From JAHRAW01 sp965249835 (lineage in GTDB: Bacteria; Pseudomonadota; Gammaproteobacteria; Arenicellales; Poriferihabitantaceae), in NCBI GenBank assembly GCA_965249835.1, contig CBDFMY010000001.1:186001-250000 (forward strand): 64,000 nt of DNA, read 5' to 3'. How positions within the stretch are numbered: position 1 is the stretch's first letter; the number at the start of each line of letters is the position of its first letter. Positions 16,123-25,308 of this stretch are shown one piece after another. The notes under the pieces were generated by a model that saw only the letters and a program-made list of their open reading frames with translations, was not told where the DNA came from and did no database searches. The position numbers were made by a program, and so were the translations under genes.

Positions 16123-18765
16123 ATGACCGACCCCGGCACAATGACCGAACTGACTTTCGCCAAGGAGACCGTACCCGCCAATCTCGAGCAGGAGATGCGC
16201 CGCTCCTATCTCGATTACGCCATGAGTGTCATCGTCGGGCGCGCCTTGCCCGATGTTCGTGACGGCTTGAAACCGGTGCATCGGCGAGTGTTGTATGCCA
16301 TGGCGGTGCTGGGCAACGACTACAACAAGCCGTATAAAAAATCCGCACGCGTGGTGGGTGATGTAATCGGTAAATATCATCCGCACGGCGACACCGCGGT
16401 ATACGATGCCATCGTGCGCATGGCGCAAAGTTTTTCCATGCGCTATCCGTTGATTGACGGGCAGGGCAACTTCGGTTCGGTGGATGGCGATTCCCCGGCC
16501 GCCATGCGCTACACCGAAATTCGTCTGGCGCGCATTGCGCATGAATTATTGTCCGACCTTGACAAGGATACCGTTGAGTTCGGTCTCAACTACGATGAAA
16601 CCGAAACCCAGCCGCTGGCGTTGCCGGCGCGCGCGCCCAACTTGCTGGTCAATGGCTCCACCGGCATTGCCGTGGGCATGGCAACCAATATCCCGCCGCA
16701 CAACCTGGCCGAGACCATAGACGCGACTTTGGCGTTGATTAAAGATCCGGACATCACCATCGTCCAACTCATGACGCATCTGCCGGGTCCGGATTTCCCC
16801 ACCGCCGGCATCATCAACGGCCGAGCCGGTATTCGCCAGGCTTACGAGACCGGTCGCGGGCGCATCTATGTGCGCGCCCGGGCGGAAATTGAAACGAATA
16901 AAAACGGCCGCCAATCCATCATCGTCAACCAGTTGCCCTATCAGGTTAACAAAGCCAGGCTGATGGAGAAAATTGCCGACTTGGTGAAGAACAAACGGCT
17001 GGAAGGAATTTCGGCGATGCGCGATGAATCCGACAAATCCGGCATGCGCATGGTGATTGAATTGAAGCGTGGCGAGCAAGCCGAAGTCGTGCTGAATAAT
17101 CTCTACCAACTGACCCGCATGCAGACCGCGTTCGGCATCAACATGGTGGCACTGAGCAAAAATCAGCCGCGCCTGTTTAATCTGAAAGAAACTCTTGATG
17201 AGTTTGTTAAGCACCGCCGTGAAGTGGTGACCCGGCGCACGTTGTTTGAATTGCGCAAAGCCAGAGAGCGCACGCACATCCTCGAAGGGCTGGCGGTCGC
17301 GCTTGCCAACATTGACGCGATTATCGCTGCCATCAGGGCGGCGCGTACACCGGCCGAAGCCAAACAGAAATTGCTGGCGACTCGCTGGCAACCCGGCGGT
17401 GCGGCGGCGTTAGCGGCGCGCGCGCTTGGCGATGACGAAGACCTGTCGCGCCCGGCCGACCTTGACCAGCAATACGGGCTGGGCGACGGCGGCTATTTGT
17501 TATCACCGACTCAGGCGCAGGCAATTCTTGAATTGCGTTTGCACCGCTTGACCGGTCTTGAGCAGGAAAAAATTCACGGCGAATACAACACGCTGATGCA
17601 AGACATCGTCAACTACATTAAGATCGTGCGCAATCCCGACCGCCTGATGGAAGTCATCAGCGAGGAACTCGCCGAGGTGCGACGGGAGTTCGGCGATGAA
17701 CGCCGCACCGAAATTCTAGACGGCGAAATCGACCTGTCCATGGAAGATTTGATTCCCGAACAGGATGTGGTGGTCACCTTGTCCCATGCCGGCTATGCCA
17801 AATCTCAGCCGATCGCCGATTACACCGCCCAGCGGCGCGGCGGCACCGGTCGCATTGCCACGCGCACGCGCGAGGAAGATTTTGTCGGGCGCATGTTCGT
17901 TGCCAATTCCCACGACACCATCCTGTGTTTTTCCGACCGTGGCAAGGTTTATTGGCTACGAGTGTTTCAATTGCCCCAAGCCGGGCGGCAGGCGCGCGGC
18001 AAACCGTTGGTCAACTTGCTACCGTTGGAAAGCGGTGAACAAGTCACCGCGATTTTGTCGGTCAAAGGTTACGAAGAGGGTAAATATATTTTTATGACCA
18101 CCGCCAACGGCACGGTTAAAAAATGTCGCCTGAGTGATTTTTCGCGCCCACGCAATAACGGCATCATCGCCGTCAGACTGCGCCCCGATGACCACCTCAT
18201 CGGCGTTGCTTTGACCCGCGGCGATGAAGACATATTGTTGGTAAGCAGCGCCGGCAAAGCGACACGATTCGCCGAGACCGCGGTGCGCACCACGGGTCGG
18301 ATAGCCGCCGGCATGCGCGGAATGCGGTTGAGCGGAGACGACAAAGTAATCGCGCTGATTGTCGCCGAGGCCGCCGGTGAAAAGGACAACGCCGGCGAAG
18401 TATTAATCAGCACCGAAAACGGTTACGGAAAACGCACGGTGCTGAGCGACTTCCCGCGCAAAGGACGCGGCGGCAAAGGCGTCATCGCCATCAAAACTTC
18501 AGAGCGCAACGGCAAAGTCGTCAGCGCGTTGATGGTGTGCACCGAAGACCAGGCGATGCTGGTAACCGACGGCGGCATGTTAGTGCGCACCCGCATCAGC
18601 GAAATTTCCTCGGTCGGTCGCAACACGCAAGGCGTACGATTGATTCGCCTGAAAAATAACGAACGGCTGATTAGCGTGAGCAAGATTGAAGATAATGGAG
18701 ACGAGGTGGAAGCAGTGGATAGGCCGGACCAACCAGCGGACCGTTCGGAGCAAACCATTCATTAG
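16123..18765 (+). CDS. gyrA: DNA gyrase subunit A
   Basis: 880 residues. GyrA is the breakage-reunion subunit that introduces negative supercoils with GyrB. The catalytic Tyr is Tyr130 (AAMRYTEIRLA). The quinolone region reads HPHGDTAVYDAIVRMAQ, with Thr where E. coli has Ser83 and Asp at the Asp87 position; Thr is normal in other wild-type gammaproteobacteria. The C-terminal pinwheel carries the GyrA box at 570-576 as QRRGGTG, with Thr replacing the usual Lys. The start could be either the ATG at 16123 or the one at 16141 (MTELTFAKE); neither has a good Shine-Dalgarno. It heads the aromatic and translation gene string, with the next gene within about 70 bp. Confidence 0.97.
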   Translation: MTDPGTMTELTFAKETVPANLEQEMRRSYLDYAMSVIVGRALPDVRDGLKPVHRRVLYAMAVLGNDYNKPYKKSARVVGDVIGKYHPHGDTAVYDAIVRMAQSFSMRYPLIDGQGNFGSVDGDSPAAMRYTEIRLARIAHELLSDLDKDTVEFGLNYDETETQPLALPARAPNLLVNGSTGIAVGMATNIPPHNLAETIDATLALIKDPDITIVQLMTHLPGPDFPTAGIINGRAGIRQAYETGRGRIYVRARAEIETNKNGRQSIIVNQLPYQVNKARLMEKIADLVKNKRLEGISAMRDESDKSGMRMVIELKRGEQAEVVLNNLYQLTRMQTAFGINMVALSKNQPRLFNLKETLDEFVKHRREVVTRRTLFELRKARERTHILEGLAVALANIDAIIAAIRAARTPAEAKQKLLATRWQPGGAAALAARALGDDEDLSRPADLDQQYGLGDGGYLLSPTQAQAILELRLHRLTGLEQEKIHGEYNTLMQDIVNYIKIVRNPDRLMEVISEELAEVRREFGDERRTEILDGEIDLSMEDLIPEQDVVVTLSHAGYAKSQPIADYTAQRRGGTGRIATRTREEDFVGRMFVANSHDTILCFSDRGKVYWLRVFQLPQAGRQARGKPLVNLLPLESGEQVTAILSVKGYEEGKYIFMTTANGTVKKCRLSDFSRPRNNGIIAVRLRPDDHLIGVALTRGDEDILLVSSAGKATRFAETAVRTTGRIAAGMRGMRLSGDDKVIALIVAEAAGEKDNAGEVLISTENGYGKRTVLSDFPRKGRGGKGVIAIKTSERNGKVVSALMVCTEDQAMLVTDGGMLVRTRISEISSVGRNTQGVRLIRLKNNERLISVSKIEDNGDEVEAVDRPDQPADRSEQTIH

Positions 18766-18834
18766 CCGATGATTTTGCGTGACTTAAAATCATGCGTCAC
18801 AATAAAACTTTTGTTGCCCATGCTTTTGTCGCTC

Positions 18835-19974
18835 ATGAATAAAAAAACCGAAACCGAAGCCGAACTGAAAGTTCATCGTGATCGTATAGACGAGATTGAT
18901 GAGCAGATTCTTGCGTTGATGAATCAGCGCATTGAAGTCGCGCAAGCCATCGGTGTCCTCAAATCGAATTCCCAGTCGACCACCCAATCGAATAGCCAGG
19001 CAAACAATAAAGCGTCGTCGGATCAACCGGCGTTCTACCGACCGGAGCGTGAAGCGCGCGTTTTGAAACGGTTACGGAAATTAAATCAGGGCGCGCTGGA
19101 TAACGCCGCGCTGGAAGCGTTGTTTCGCGAAATCATGTCGATTACGCGCGGTGCCGAGTCGGGATTGTCTGTCGCCATTTTAGGTCCGCTCGGAACTTAT
19201 TCGGAGTCGGCCGCACGCCAGCATTTCGGCAGATTTATCGAAATCGTTCCCTACGCCACCATCGACGAAATTTTTCGCGCCGCCGAAACCGGCCAGACCG
19301 ACTTCGCCGTGGCACCGGTGGAGAACTCCACCGAAGGCGGCGTTAGCGGCACCCTTGACCGGCTGGTGACCACTTCGCTAACCGCTTGCGGGGAAATCAA
19401 TCTGCGTATTCATCACAACCTGCTCGGTGTTTGCGAGCAGTTGTCTGCGGTCAAGCGCGTGCTCGCCCATTCCCAATCGTTGGCGCAATGCAAACGTTGG
19501 CTTGACCGCAACCTGCCCGGGGTCGCGCTGGTCTCGGTGGCGAGCAATGCCGATGCCGCCATGCAGGCGCGGGATGATTCAAGCGTGGCGGCAATTGCCG
19601 GCGACAGTGCCGCCGAGCGATATGAATTGAGTCACCTCGCGGCGAACATTGAAGACGAGCCCGGCAACGCCACTCGCTTTTTGGTGTTCTCCAATCGCCC
19701 GACCCCGCCGAGCGGCGATGATAAAACCAGTTTGCTGTTGTCCTGTCGAAATCGCCCCGGCGCATTGTTCCATTTGCTGAAACCTTTGCTGGATCATAAA
19801 GTAGACATGACCCGAATCGAATCGCGGCCATCGAAAACCGGGCTGTGGGAATATATTTTCTTCGTGGATATAGTCGGTCATCAGGAGGATGCGGAAATCG
19901 CCGAAGCATTGAAAGAACTCAAGGTCGAGGCCGGCCTGTATAAAAATCTCGGCTCCTACCCGATTTCCAGTTGA
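18835..19974 (+). CDS. pheA: Bifunctional chorismate mutase / prephenate dehydratase
   Basis: This enzyme converts chorismate to prephenate and then phenylpyruvate for phenylalanine synthesis. From the chosen ATG at 18835 (MNKKTETEAEL) it has 379 residues: AroQ chorismate mutase (about 8-105), prephenate dehydratase (about 112-290, with GPLGTYSE and ENSTEGGVSGTLD), and a C-terminal ACT domain with NRPGALFHLLKPL and ESRPSK, the Phe-binding feedback site. The frame is open back to 18769, but that stretch does not look like the family. Oddly, residues 44-64 form a Ser/Asn/Gln-rich insert between chorismate mutase helices 1 and 2, just before FYRPEREARVL. serC and hisC, common neighbours, are absent. 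tyrA overlaps or abuts its stop. Confidence 0.95.
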   Translation: MNKKTETEAELKVHRDRIDEIDEQILALMNQRIEVAQAIGVLKSNSQSTTQSNSQANNKASSDQPAFYRPEREARVLKRLRKLNQGALDNAALEALFREIMSITRGAESGLSVAILGPLGTYSESAARQHFGRFIEIVPYATIDEIFRAAETGQTDFAVAPVENSTEGGVSGTLDRLVTTSLTACGEINLRIHHNLLGVCEQLSAVKRVLAHSQSLAQCKRWLDRNLPGVALVSVASNADAAMQARDDSSVAAIAGDSAAERYELSHLAANIEDEPGNATRFLVFSNRPTPPSGDDKTSLLLSCRNRPGALFHLLKPLLDHKVDMTRIESRPSKTGLWEYIFFVDIVGHQEDAEIAEALKELKVEAGLYKNLGSYPISS

Positions 19975-19976
19975 GC

Positions 19977-20915
19977 ATGGCTGACCCTTCCGCCGACACC
20001 GCCGCCGACATTTCCCAAATGCCGGGTGCGGAGTATTTTCATGTGTCGGTGCTGGCGGTCATCGGCGTCGGGTTGATTGGCGGGTCGGTGGCGCTGGCAC
20101 TCAAAGCGCAAAAACGCGTAGGCAAAGTCATCGGCGCCGGGAGATCCCGGGAAAATCTGCAACGCGCCCTTGACCTCGGTGGCATTGATGAGATTGCCGA
20201 CAGTGCGGTTTCCGCCGCGGCACAGGCTGACATCATTTTGCTGGCGACGCCGGTCAATGCCATCGCCGAATTGCTGGAAGCCATTCGGCCGGCCCTCGAC
20301 CGCGACAAAGTGCTCACTGATGTCGGCAGCGTCAAAGCCGGCGTTTGCGCGGCGGCGAGCGCGGTGCTGGGAGACAACCTTTGCCGCTTCGTGCCCGGTC
20401 ATCCGGTGGCTGGCAAAGAACATTCCGGGGTCGCTTCGGCAAGTGCCGATTTATTCCACAATCACAACGTGGTTCTGACGCCCTCGGCGCATACCGATGC
20501 CGATGCCATCGAACGGGTCGCGCAACTGTGGGCCGCCACCGGCGCACGGGTCAACACAATGGATGCGGAACTTCACGACCGGGTGCTTTCGCTGACCAGT
20601 CATCTGCCCCATGTGCTGGCTTACGCCATGGTGGATTTTTTTGCCAACTCCGGCGACCTTGCCTACGGTTACGACATGGCGGCCGGTGGGTTTTACGATT
20701 TCACCCGCACCGCATCCGGCGACCCGGAGATGTGGCGCGACATCTGCCTGATGAATCAGCAACAGATTCTGCGGCACATCGAGCAATTCACCGAACAACT
20801 GCAACGCATCGGTGGCTTGATTGAGCGCGCCGACGGCGACGCGCTGGAACGCCTGTTTGCCACCGCCAGACAGACCCGCTCCAAGGTCACCGAGCGGCGA
20901 AAGCCACGCCCCTGA
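19977..20915 (+). CDS. tyrA: Prephenate dehydrogenase (tyrosine synthesis)
   Basis: 312 residues from the ATG at 19977; a TTG at 19971 overlapping the pheA stop is an alternative. The NAD(P) Rossmann motif is VIGVGLIGGS, and the family core includes TDVGSVKA, PGHPVAGKEHSG and LSLTSHLPHVLAYA with its catalytic His. TyrA oxidatively decarboxylates prephenate to 4-hydroxyphenylpyruvate. This is the monofunctional class with no chorismate mutase or ACT domain, complementing pheA upstream. In Pseudomonas tyrA is fused to aroA; here they are separate, with a 1-bp gap. Translation is probably coupled. Confidence 0.96.
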   Translation: MADPSADTAADISQMPGAEYFHVSVLAVIGVGLIGGSVALALKAQKRVGKVIGAGRSRENLQRALDLGGIDEIADSAVSAAAQADIILLATPVNAIAELLEAIRPALDRDKVLTDVGSVKAGVCAAASAVLGDNLCRFVPGHPVAGKEHSGVASASADLFHNHNVVLTPSAHTDADAIERVAQLWAATGARVNTMDAELHDRVLSLTSHLPHVLAYAMVDFFANSGDLAYGYDMAAGGFYDFTRTASGDPEMWRDICLMNQQQILRHIEQFTEQLQRIGGLIERADGDALERLFATARQTRSKVTERRKPRP

Positions 20916-20916
20916 C

Positions 20917-22323
20917 ATGTCCTCGCAGCCAACCGTGCGATTGCTGGTAACCCCGGGTGCTCCGCTGCGCGGTGAAATTCGAGTCGCCGCCGATAAATCC
21001 ATTTCCCATCGTGCGGTCATACTAAGCGCGATTGCGGCCGGCACAAGTCGGGTGCAAAACCTGCTGGAGGGCGCGGATGTGCTCGCCACCATCAACGCGT
21101 TCCGGCAAATGGGCGTGTCGATTCAAAAAGTGAATGAGAATGTGAATGAAAGGTCCGGCGCGGGCAGTTATATCATCCATGGTGTCGGACTGCACGGACT
21201 CCGGCAGCCGGCCACGGCGTTGGACATGGGCAATTCGGCAACCGCGTTGCGGCTAATTGCCGGATTATTATGCGCCCAGCCGTGGGCATCCACCCTGACC
21301 GGGGATGCCTCCCTGCGCGCCCGACCCATGGGGCGAATCATTGAACCGCTACGGCGCATGGGTGCCGACATCTCGGCCTCAACCGATGACGATGACAAGC
21401 CGCCGTTGCACATTTCCCCGGTCTCTCGCTTACGCGGAATTGACTACGCCATGCCGGTTGCCAGCGCTCAGGTGAAATCATGCGTGTTGCTTGCCGGATT
21501 ATATGCCGATGGCACCACTTCGGTGAGCGAGCCATTGCCGACCCGCAACCACACCGAGTGGATGCTGAGCGGTTTTGGTTGCCCGGTAACCCTGGGCAAG
21601 GTAAATGATGAGGGCAACCATGTGATTACGCTGGAGCCGGGCGGTAAATTGCGCGGCTGTGAAATCCGGGTGCCGGCGGATTTATCCTCGGCTACGTTCT
21701 TTTTGGTGGGGGCTTCAATTATTCCCGAAAGCGATGTACTGCTTCGCGGTGTCGGCATCAATCCAAGCCGCCACGGCGTGCTTGCCATCCTCAACAAAAT
21801 GGGTGCCGATATCGAGTGGTCCGCGCCCACCACCGTTGGCGGCGAGCCGGTTGCCGACCTTCGGGTTCGCGCCGCCGAACTTCACGGCTGTTCTATTGGC
21901 GGTCGCGAGGTCGCATCCGCCATTGATGAAATCCCCGCCATCGCGGTGGCCGCGGCTTGCGCGCGCGGCGTTACCGAAATCCGCGATGCCGGGGAATTGC
22001 GAGTCAAGGAAAGCGATCGAATCCATAGCATGGCAACCGGACTCAAAGCCCTCGGCATCGCCGTGGAGGAACACGCAGACGGGCTGACCATCATCGGCGG
22101 TCGCCCGAGCGGCGGTCGCGTGGAGAGTCATGGCGACCACCGCATTGCCATGGCTTTCGCCATGGCCGGGGGCGCGGCCACGGCAGCGGTGGAAGTGGCT
22201 GACTGCGAAAATATTGCCACTTCGTTTCCCGAATTTTGCCAGGTGGCGAACCATGCCGGACTCGCCATTGACCTTCATGACCATGGGCATGACCAAACCG
22301 AAGCCCAACGCCATGCCTCCTGA
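20917..22323 (+). CDS. aroA: 3-phosphoshikimate 1-carboxyvinyltransferase (EPSP synthase)
   Basis: 468 residues from the ATG at 20917, directly after the tyrA stop; the open frame back to 20821 overlaps tyrA and is not family-like. The enzyme joins PEP to shikimate-3-phosphate. Motifs are ADKSISHRAVILSAIA, MGNSATALRLIAGLL, GDASLRARPMGR, the LRVKESDR signature and HGDHRIAMAFAM. In the PEP-binding loop Ala108 replaces the Gly found in glyphosate-sensitive class I enzymes, as in class II enzymes such as CP4. An internal segment (about residues 68-78, VNENVNERSGAG) looks like a small insertion. The 3' end overlaps cmk. Confidence 0.96.
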   Translation: MSSQPTVRLLVTPGAPLRGEIRVAADKSISHRAVILSAIAAGTSRVQNLLEGADVLATINAFRQMGVSIQKVNENVNERSGAGSYIIHGVGLHGLRQPATALDMGNSATALRLIAGLLCAQPWASTLTGDASLRARPMGRIIEPLRRMGADISASTDDDDKPPLHISPVSRLRGIDYAMPVASAQVKSCVLLAGLYADGTTSVSEPLPTRNHTEWMLSGFGCPVTLGKVNDEGNHVITLEPGGKLRGCEIRVPADLSSATFFLVGASIIPESDVLLRGVGINPSRHGVLAILNKMGADIEWSAPTTVGGEPVADLRVRAAELHGCSIGGREVASAIDEIPAIAVAAACARGVTEIRDAGELRVKESDRIHSMATGLKALGIAVEEHADGLTIIGGRPSGGRVESHGDHRIAMAFAMAGGAATAAVEVADCENIATSFPEFCQVANHAGLAIDLHDHGHDQTEAQRHAS

Positions 22324-23047
22324 AACCGCTCCCACCGAAGTGCCGGTCATTGCCCTGGATGGACCCAGCGGCTCCGGCAAGGGAACCGTCGCCCAGAAGT
22401 TAGCCGACAAACTTGACTGGCATTATCTCGAAAGCGGCGCGTTGTATCGGGTGCTGGGTTTGCTGGCGCACCGCGAGGGCATCGCTTCGGATGACGCGCC
22501 CGGGAATAAAGCGACAGTCGCCAAACTGGTGGCGTTGGCGCGCGGTCTTGAATTGACCTTCAAGGATGGCGCGGTCTTTCTCGGCGCGGAAGAAATCGGT
22601 GATCAGATTCGCACCGAGCAAGCCGGCGAGCGCGCATCCAAAGTCGCGCCGCTACCCGAAGTGCGCGCAGCGTTGATGGAATGGCAGCGGCAATGCGCGC
22701 GCCGGCCGGGGCTGGTGGCCGATGGGCGCGACATGGGAACCGTGGTATTCCCCAACGCGCAGTGCAAAATATTCCTGACCGCCAGCGCCGAAGCGCGCGC
22801 AAAAAGGCGCTTTATTCAGTTGAAAGGCAAGGGTTTTGATGTTAACATCCGGCAACTTGTGCGGGAGATTGCGGAACGCGACCAGCGCGATTTGAATCGC
22901 TCGGTCTCCCCGCTCAAGCGCGCCGACGATGCCTTTGAATTGGATACCACCGAATTATCCATAGATGAAGTGATGGCGGCGATTTTCGAGCAGGTGAAAA
23001 AAAGCCTGCTAATGTGCCGGTTTGGCAGAGGTTCGGTAGAGGTTTGA
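22313..23047 (+). CDS. cmk: Cytidylate kinase
   Basis: Cmk phosphorylates CMP and dCMP. It has the P-loop GPSGSGKGT close to the N-terminus, the CMP-binding insert, VADGRDMGTVVFP, and DLNRSVSPLKRADDAFELDT. The start is uncertain: ATGs at 22277, 22283, 22289 and 22313 are all in frame and none has a clear Shine-Dalgarno. I chose 22313, which gives an 11-bp overlap with aroA and an N-terminus of E. coli length; 22289 is the next best. The C-terminus has about 15 residues beyond the usual end (LLMCRFGRGSVEV). cmk upstream of rpsA is the standard gammaproteobacterial order. Confidence 0.94.
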   Translation: MPPETAPTEVPVIALDGPSGSGKGTVAQKLADKLDWHYLESGALYRVLGLLAHREGIASDDAPGNKATVAKLVALARGLELTFKDGAVFLGAEEIGDQIRTEQAGERASKVAPLPEVRAALMEWQRQCARRPGLVADGRDMGTVVFPNAQCKIFLTASAEARAKRRFIQLKGKGFDVNIRQLVREIAERDQRDLNRSVSPLKRADDAFELDTTELSIDEVMAAIFEQVKKSLLMCRFGRGSVEV

Positions 23048-23199
23048 TTCTTTAAGTTCGACTTCAAGCCTGATCTCAGCAAGCCTGATCTCAGGCTGAA
23101 CGGCACCGGGGCGGGGCGGCATTTGATAGTGTGACATTTGATGACCAATGAACATGACACATCTATCGCGTCGTCGCGGTTGATAACAACCATTCATCG

Positions 23200-23237
23200 G
23201 TTGCCATAATCATGTGATTATCGTAATCGATGGCAAC
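23200..23237 (+). promoter_or_regulatory. Hairpin in the rpsA leader, candidate S1 autoregulation element
   Basis: GTTGCCAT (23200-23207) pairs with ATGGCAAC (23230-23237), with a nested AATCA/TGATT stem inside. It ends 38 bp before the rpsA ATG. E. coli and relatives have a structured rpsA leader without a canonical Shine-Dalgarno, through which S1 represses its own translation; here too no purine-rich site precedes the ATG. The role is inferred from that parallel. Confidence 0.5.
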
Positions 23238-23275
23238 AGGGCTGTCCGGGCAATTTTGACCGGGCTTTATTTAAC

Positions 23276-24952
23276 ATGACAGAAAGTTTTGCGGCATTGC
23301 TGGAAGAGAGTCTGGCGAATGTAATCATGCGCCCCGGTGAGTTAATCATGGGCGATGTGGTGGAGGCGAATGACGATTATGTGATCGTCAGCGCCGGGTT
23401 GAAGTCGGACGCGGAAATCCCGGCGGCGGAATTCAAGAACGCCGGCGGTGAGTTGACCGTTCAGGTGGGCGATCAGGTGGAAGTAACCCTGGAGGCGGTG
23501 GAGGACGGCACCGGCAACACTCGCATGTCCAGGGAGCGGGCGATGCGCGTGCGTGCCTGGGCGGAACTCACCAAAGCCTACACCGAAAGCGCCATCATCA
23601 ACGGCATCATCACCGGCAAGGTCAAGGGCGGTTTCACTGTGGAGGTGTTTGGCTTGCGCGCATTCCTGCCGGGTTCGCTGGTGGATGTGCGTCCGCTCAA
23701 AGATTCGGTTTGCATCGAAGGACGCGAACTTGATTTCAAGATTATCAAACTCGATCAGCAGCGCAACAACATCGTGGTTTCCCGTCGCGCCATCGTTGAA
23801 ACTGAAATCAACGAGGAGCGCGAAAAACTGCTGGATACCCTTGAAGAGGGCATGGTGATCAAAGGCGTGGTAAAAAACCTCACCGACTACGGCGCCTTCG
23901 TCAATCTCGGCGGCATTGATGGGCTGTTGCACATCACCGATCTCGCTTGGAAACGGGTCAAGCATCCTTCCGAAGTGCTGAATGTCGGCGATGAAATCGA
24001 ATCCCGCGTGCTGAAGTTTGATCGCGAACAATGTCGCGTCTCATTGGGGCTGAAACAACTGGGCGAAGACCCGTGGCTTGATATCGCCAAACGTTATCCG
24101 GTGGAAAGCCGCTTGTCCGGACGGGTCACCAACATCACCGACTACGGTGCGTTTGTCGAGTTGAACGAGGGTGTGGAGGGGCTGGTGCATCTGTCGGAAA
24201 TGGACTGGACCAACAAAAACATACATCCTGGCAAGGTCTGCCATGTCGGTGACGAAGTGGAAGTCATCGTGCTCGACATTGACCCGGAACGGCGGCGGAT
24301 TTCTCTGGGAATGAAACAGTGCAAACCCAATCCGTGGGAGGGGTTTGCCGCGTCGCACCAGAAGGGCGACATCATCACTGGCAACATCCGCTCGATTACC
24401 GACTTCGGCATATTCATCGGCGTGGCAGGCGGTATTGATGGCCTGGTTCACATCTCCGACTTGTCCTGGCAGCAACCCGGCGAGGAAGTGGTCACCGACT
24501 ATAAAAAAGGAGACGAACTGACCGTGGTGGTGCTTGCCGTGGATGCCGAACGCGAACGCATTTCCCTCGGGCTCAAACAAGCCGGCGAAGACCCGTTCGT
24601 CGGCTATGTGGCCGGCAACGGCAAAGGCAGCGCGGTCAAGGGCGTGGTTAAAGAAGTCACCGTCAAAGGCGCCACCATTGAATTGGCACCCAACGTGGAA
24701 GGCTATTTGCGTGCTTCGGAAATTTCCAGAGAGCGCGTCGAAGATGCCCGTTCGGTGCTTTCGGTGGATGACAAAATCGAAGCCAAAATCACCAGCATCG
24801 ACCGCAAGGAGCGTCGCATTTCGCTTTCGATCAAGGTCAGGGAAACCGAATTGGAAGGCGAAGCGGCCGAGGAATACGCCCGCGACACCGGTCTCGAGGG
24901 AGCCAAACTCGGCGACAAACTCAAAGAACAACTCAGCAAACAAACCTCTTGA
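23276..24952 (+). CDS. rpsA: 30S ribosomal protein S1
   Basis: 558 residues, the standard gammaproteobacterial length, with six S1 (OB-fold) domains at roughly 20-87, 105-171, 190-260, 275-347, 362-434 and 450-519. Typical strands such as VKNLTDYGAFVNLGGIDGLL and VTNITDYGAFVELNEGVEGL are clear. S1 binds mRNA and helps unfold it at the 30S subunit. The 228-bp leader after cmk holds a hairpin, and no Shine-Dalgarno is seen, consistent with autoregulation. ihfB starts at its stop codon (TGATG overlap). Confidence 0.98.
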   Translation: MTESFAALLEESLANVIMRPGELIMGDVVEANDDYVIVSAGLKSDAEIPAAEFKNAGGELTVQVGDQVEVTLEAVEDGTGNTRMSRERAMRVRAWAELTKAYTESAIINGIITGKVKGGFTVEVFGLRAFLPGSLVDVRPLKDSVCIEGRELDFKIIKLDQQRNNIVVSRRAIVETEINEEREKLLDTLEEGMVIKGVVKNLTDYGAFVNLGGIDGLLHITDLAWKRVKHPSEVLNVGDEIESRVLKFDREQCRVSLGLKQLGEDPWLDIAKRYPVESRLSGRVTNITDYGAFVELNEGVEGLVHLSEMDWTNKNIHPGKVCHVGDEVEVIVLDIDPERRRISLGMKQCKPNPWEGFAASHQKGDIITGNIRSITDFGIFIGVAGGIDGLVHISDLSWQQPGEEVVTDYKKGDELTVVVLAVDAERERISLGLKQAGEDPFVGYVAGNGKGSAVKGVVKEVTVKGATIELAPNVEGYLRASEISRERVEDARSVLSVDDKIEAKITSIDRKERRISLSIKVRETELEGEAAEEYARDTGLEGAKLGDKLKEQLSKQTS

Positions 24953-25308
24953 TGTATCCCGTCATGGCAAGCGACCATAGCAAGCAGTCGGTTCTGAGTA
25001 AGTCGGAGTTGATAACCGACATCGCCCGCAGCCAGCCGCAGTTGTCCGAGCAGGATGTGGAACTGGCGGTCAGTAGCATCCTTGAGCGCGTGGCTTCGGC
25101 GTTGGCAAACGGTGAACGCGTTGAGATTCGCGGTTTTGGCAGCATGACCTTGCACTATCGACCGCCACGGACCGGGCGCAATCCCAAAACCGGCGAGAAA
25201 GTGGAGTTGCCGGAAAAATATGTGCCGCATTTCAAGCCGGGTGCGGGCCTTCGCCGGCGCGTCAATGGCGCCCACTCCCCGCATGGAAAGCCGGAAGACG
25301 AGCAATGA
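24952..25308 (+). CDS. ihfB: Integration host factor subunit beta
   Basis: A DNA-bending HU/IHF family protein that pairs with IhfA. The conserved arm and core are visible: ANGERVEIRGFGSM, then RTGRNPKTGEKVELPEKYVP and HFKPG, which separate the beta subunit from HU. The ATG at 24952 overlaps the rpsA stop (TGATG), suggesting coupling; an in-frame ATG at 24964 is an alternative. Either start leaves a longer N-terminus than E. coli IhfB, whose sequence begins near KSELI. The C-terminus carries a short hydrophilic extension. lapA overlaps the last 4 bp. Confidence 0.96.
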   Translation: MYPVMASDHSKQSVLSKSELITDIARSQPQLSEQDVELAVSSILERVASALANGERVEIRGFGSMTLHYRPPRTGRNPKTGEKVELPEKYVPHFKPGAGLRRRVNGAHSPHGKPEDEQ

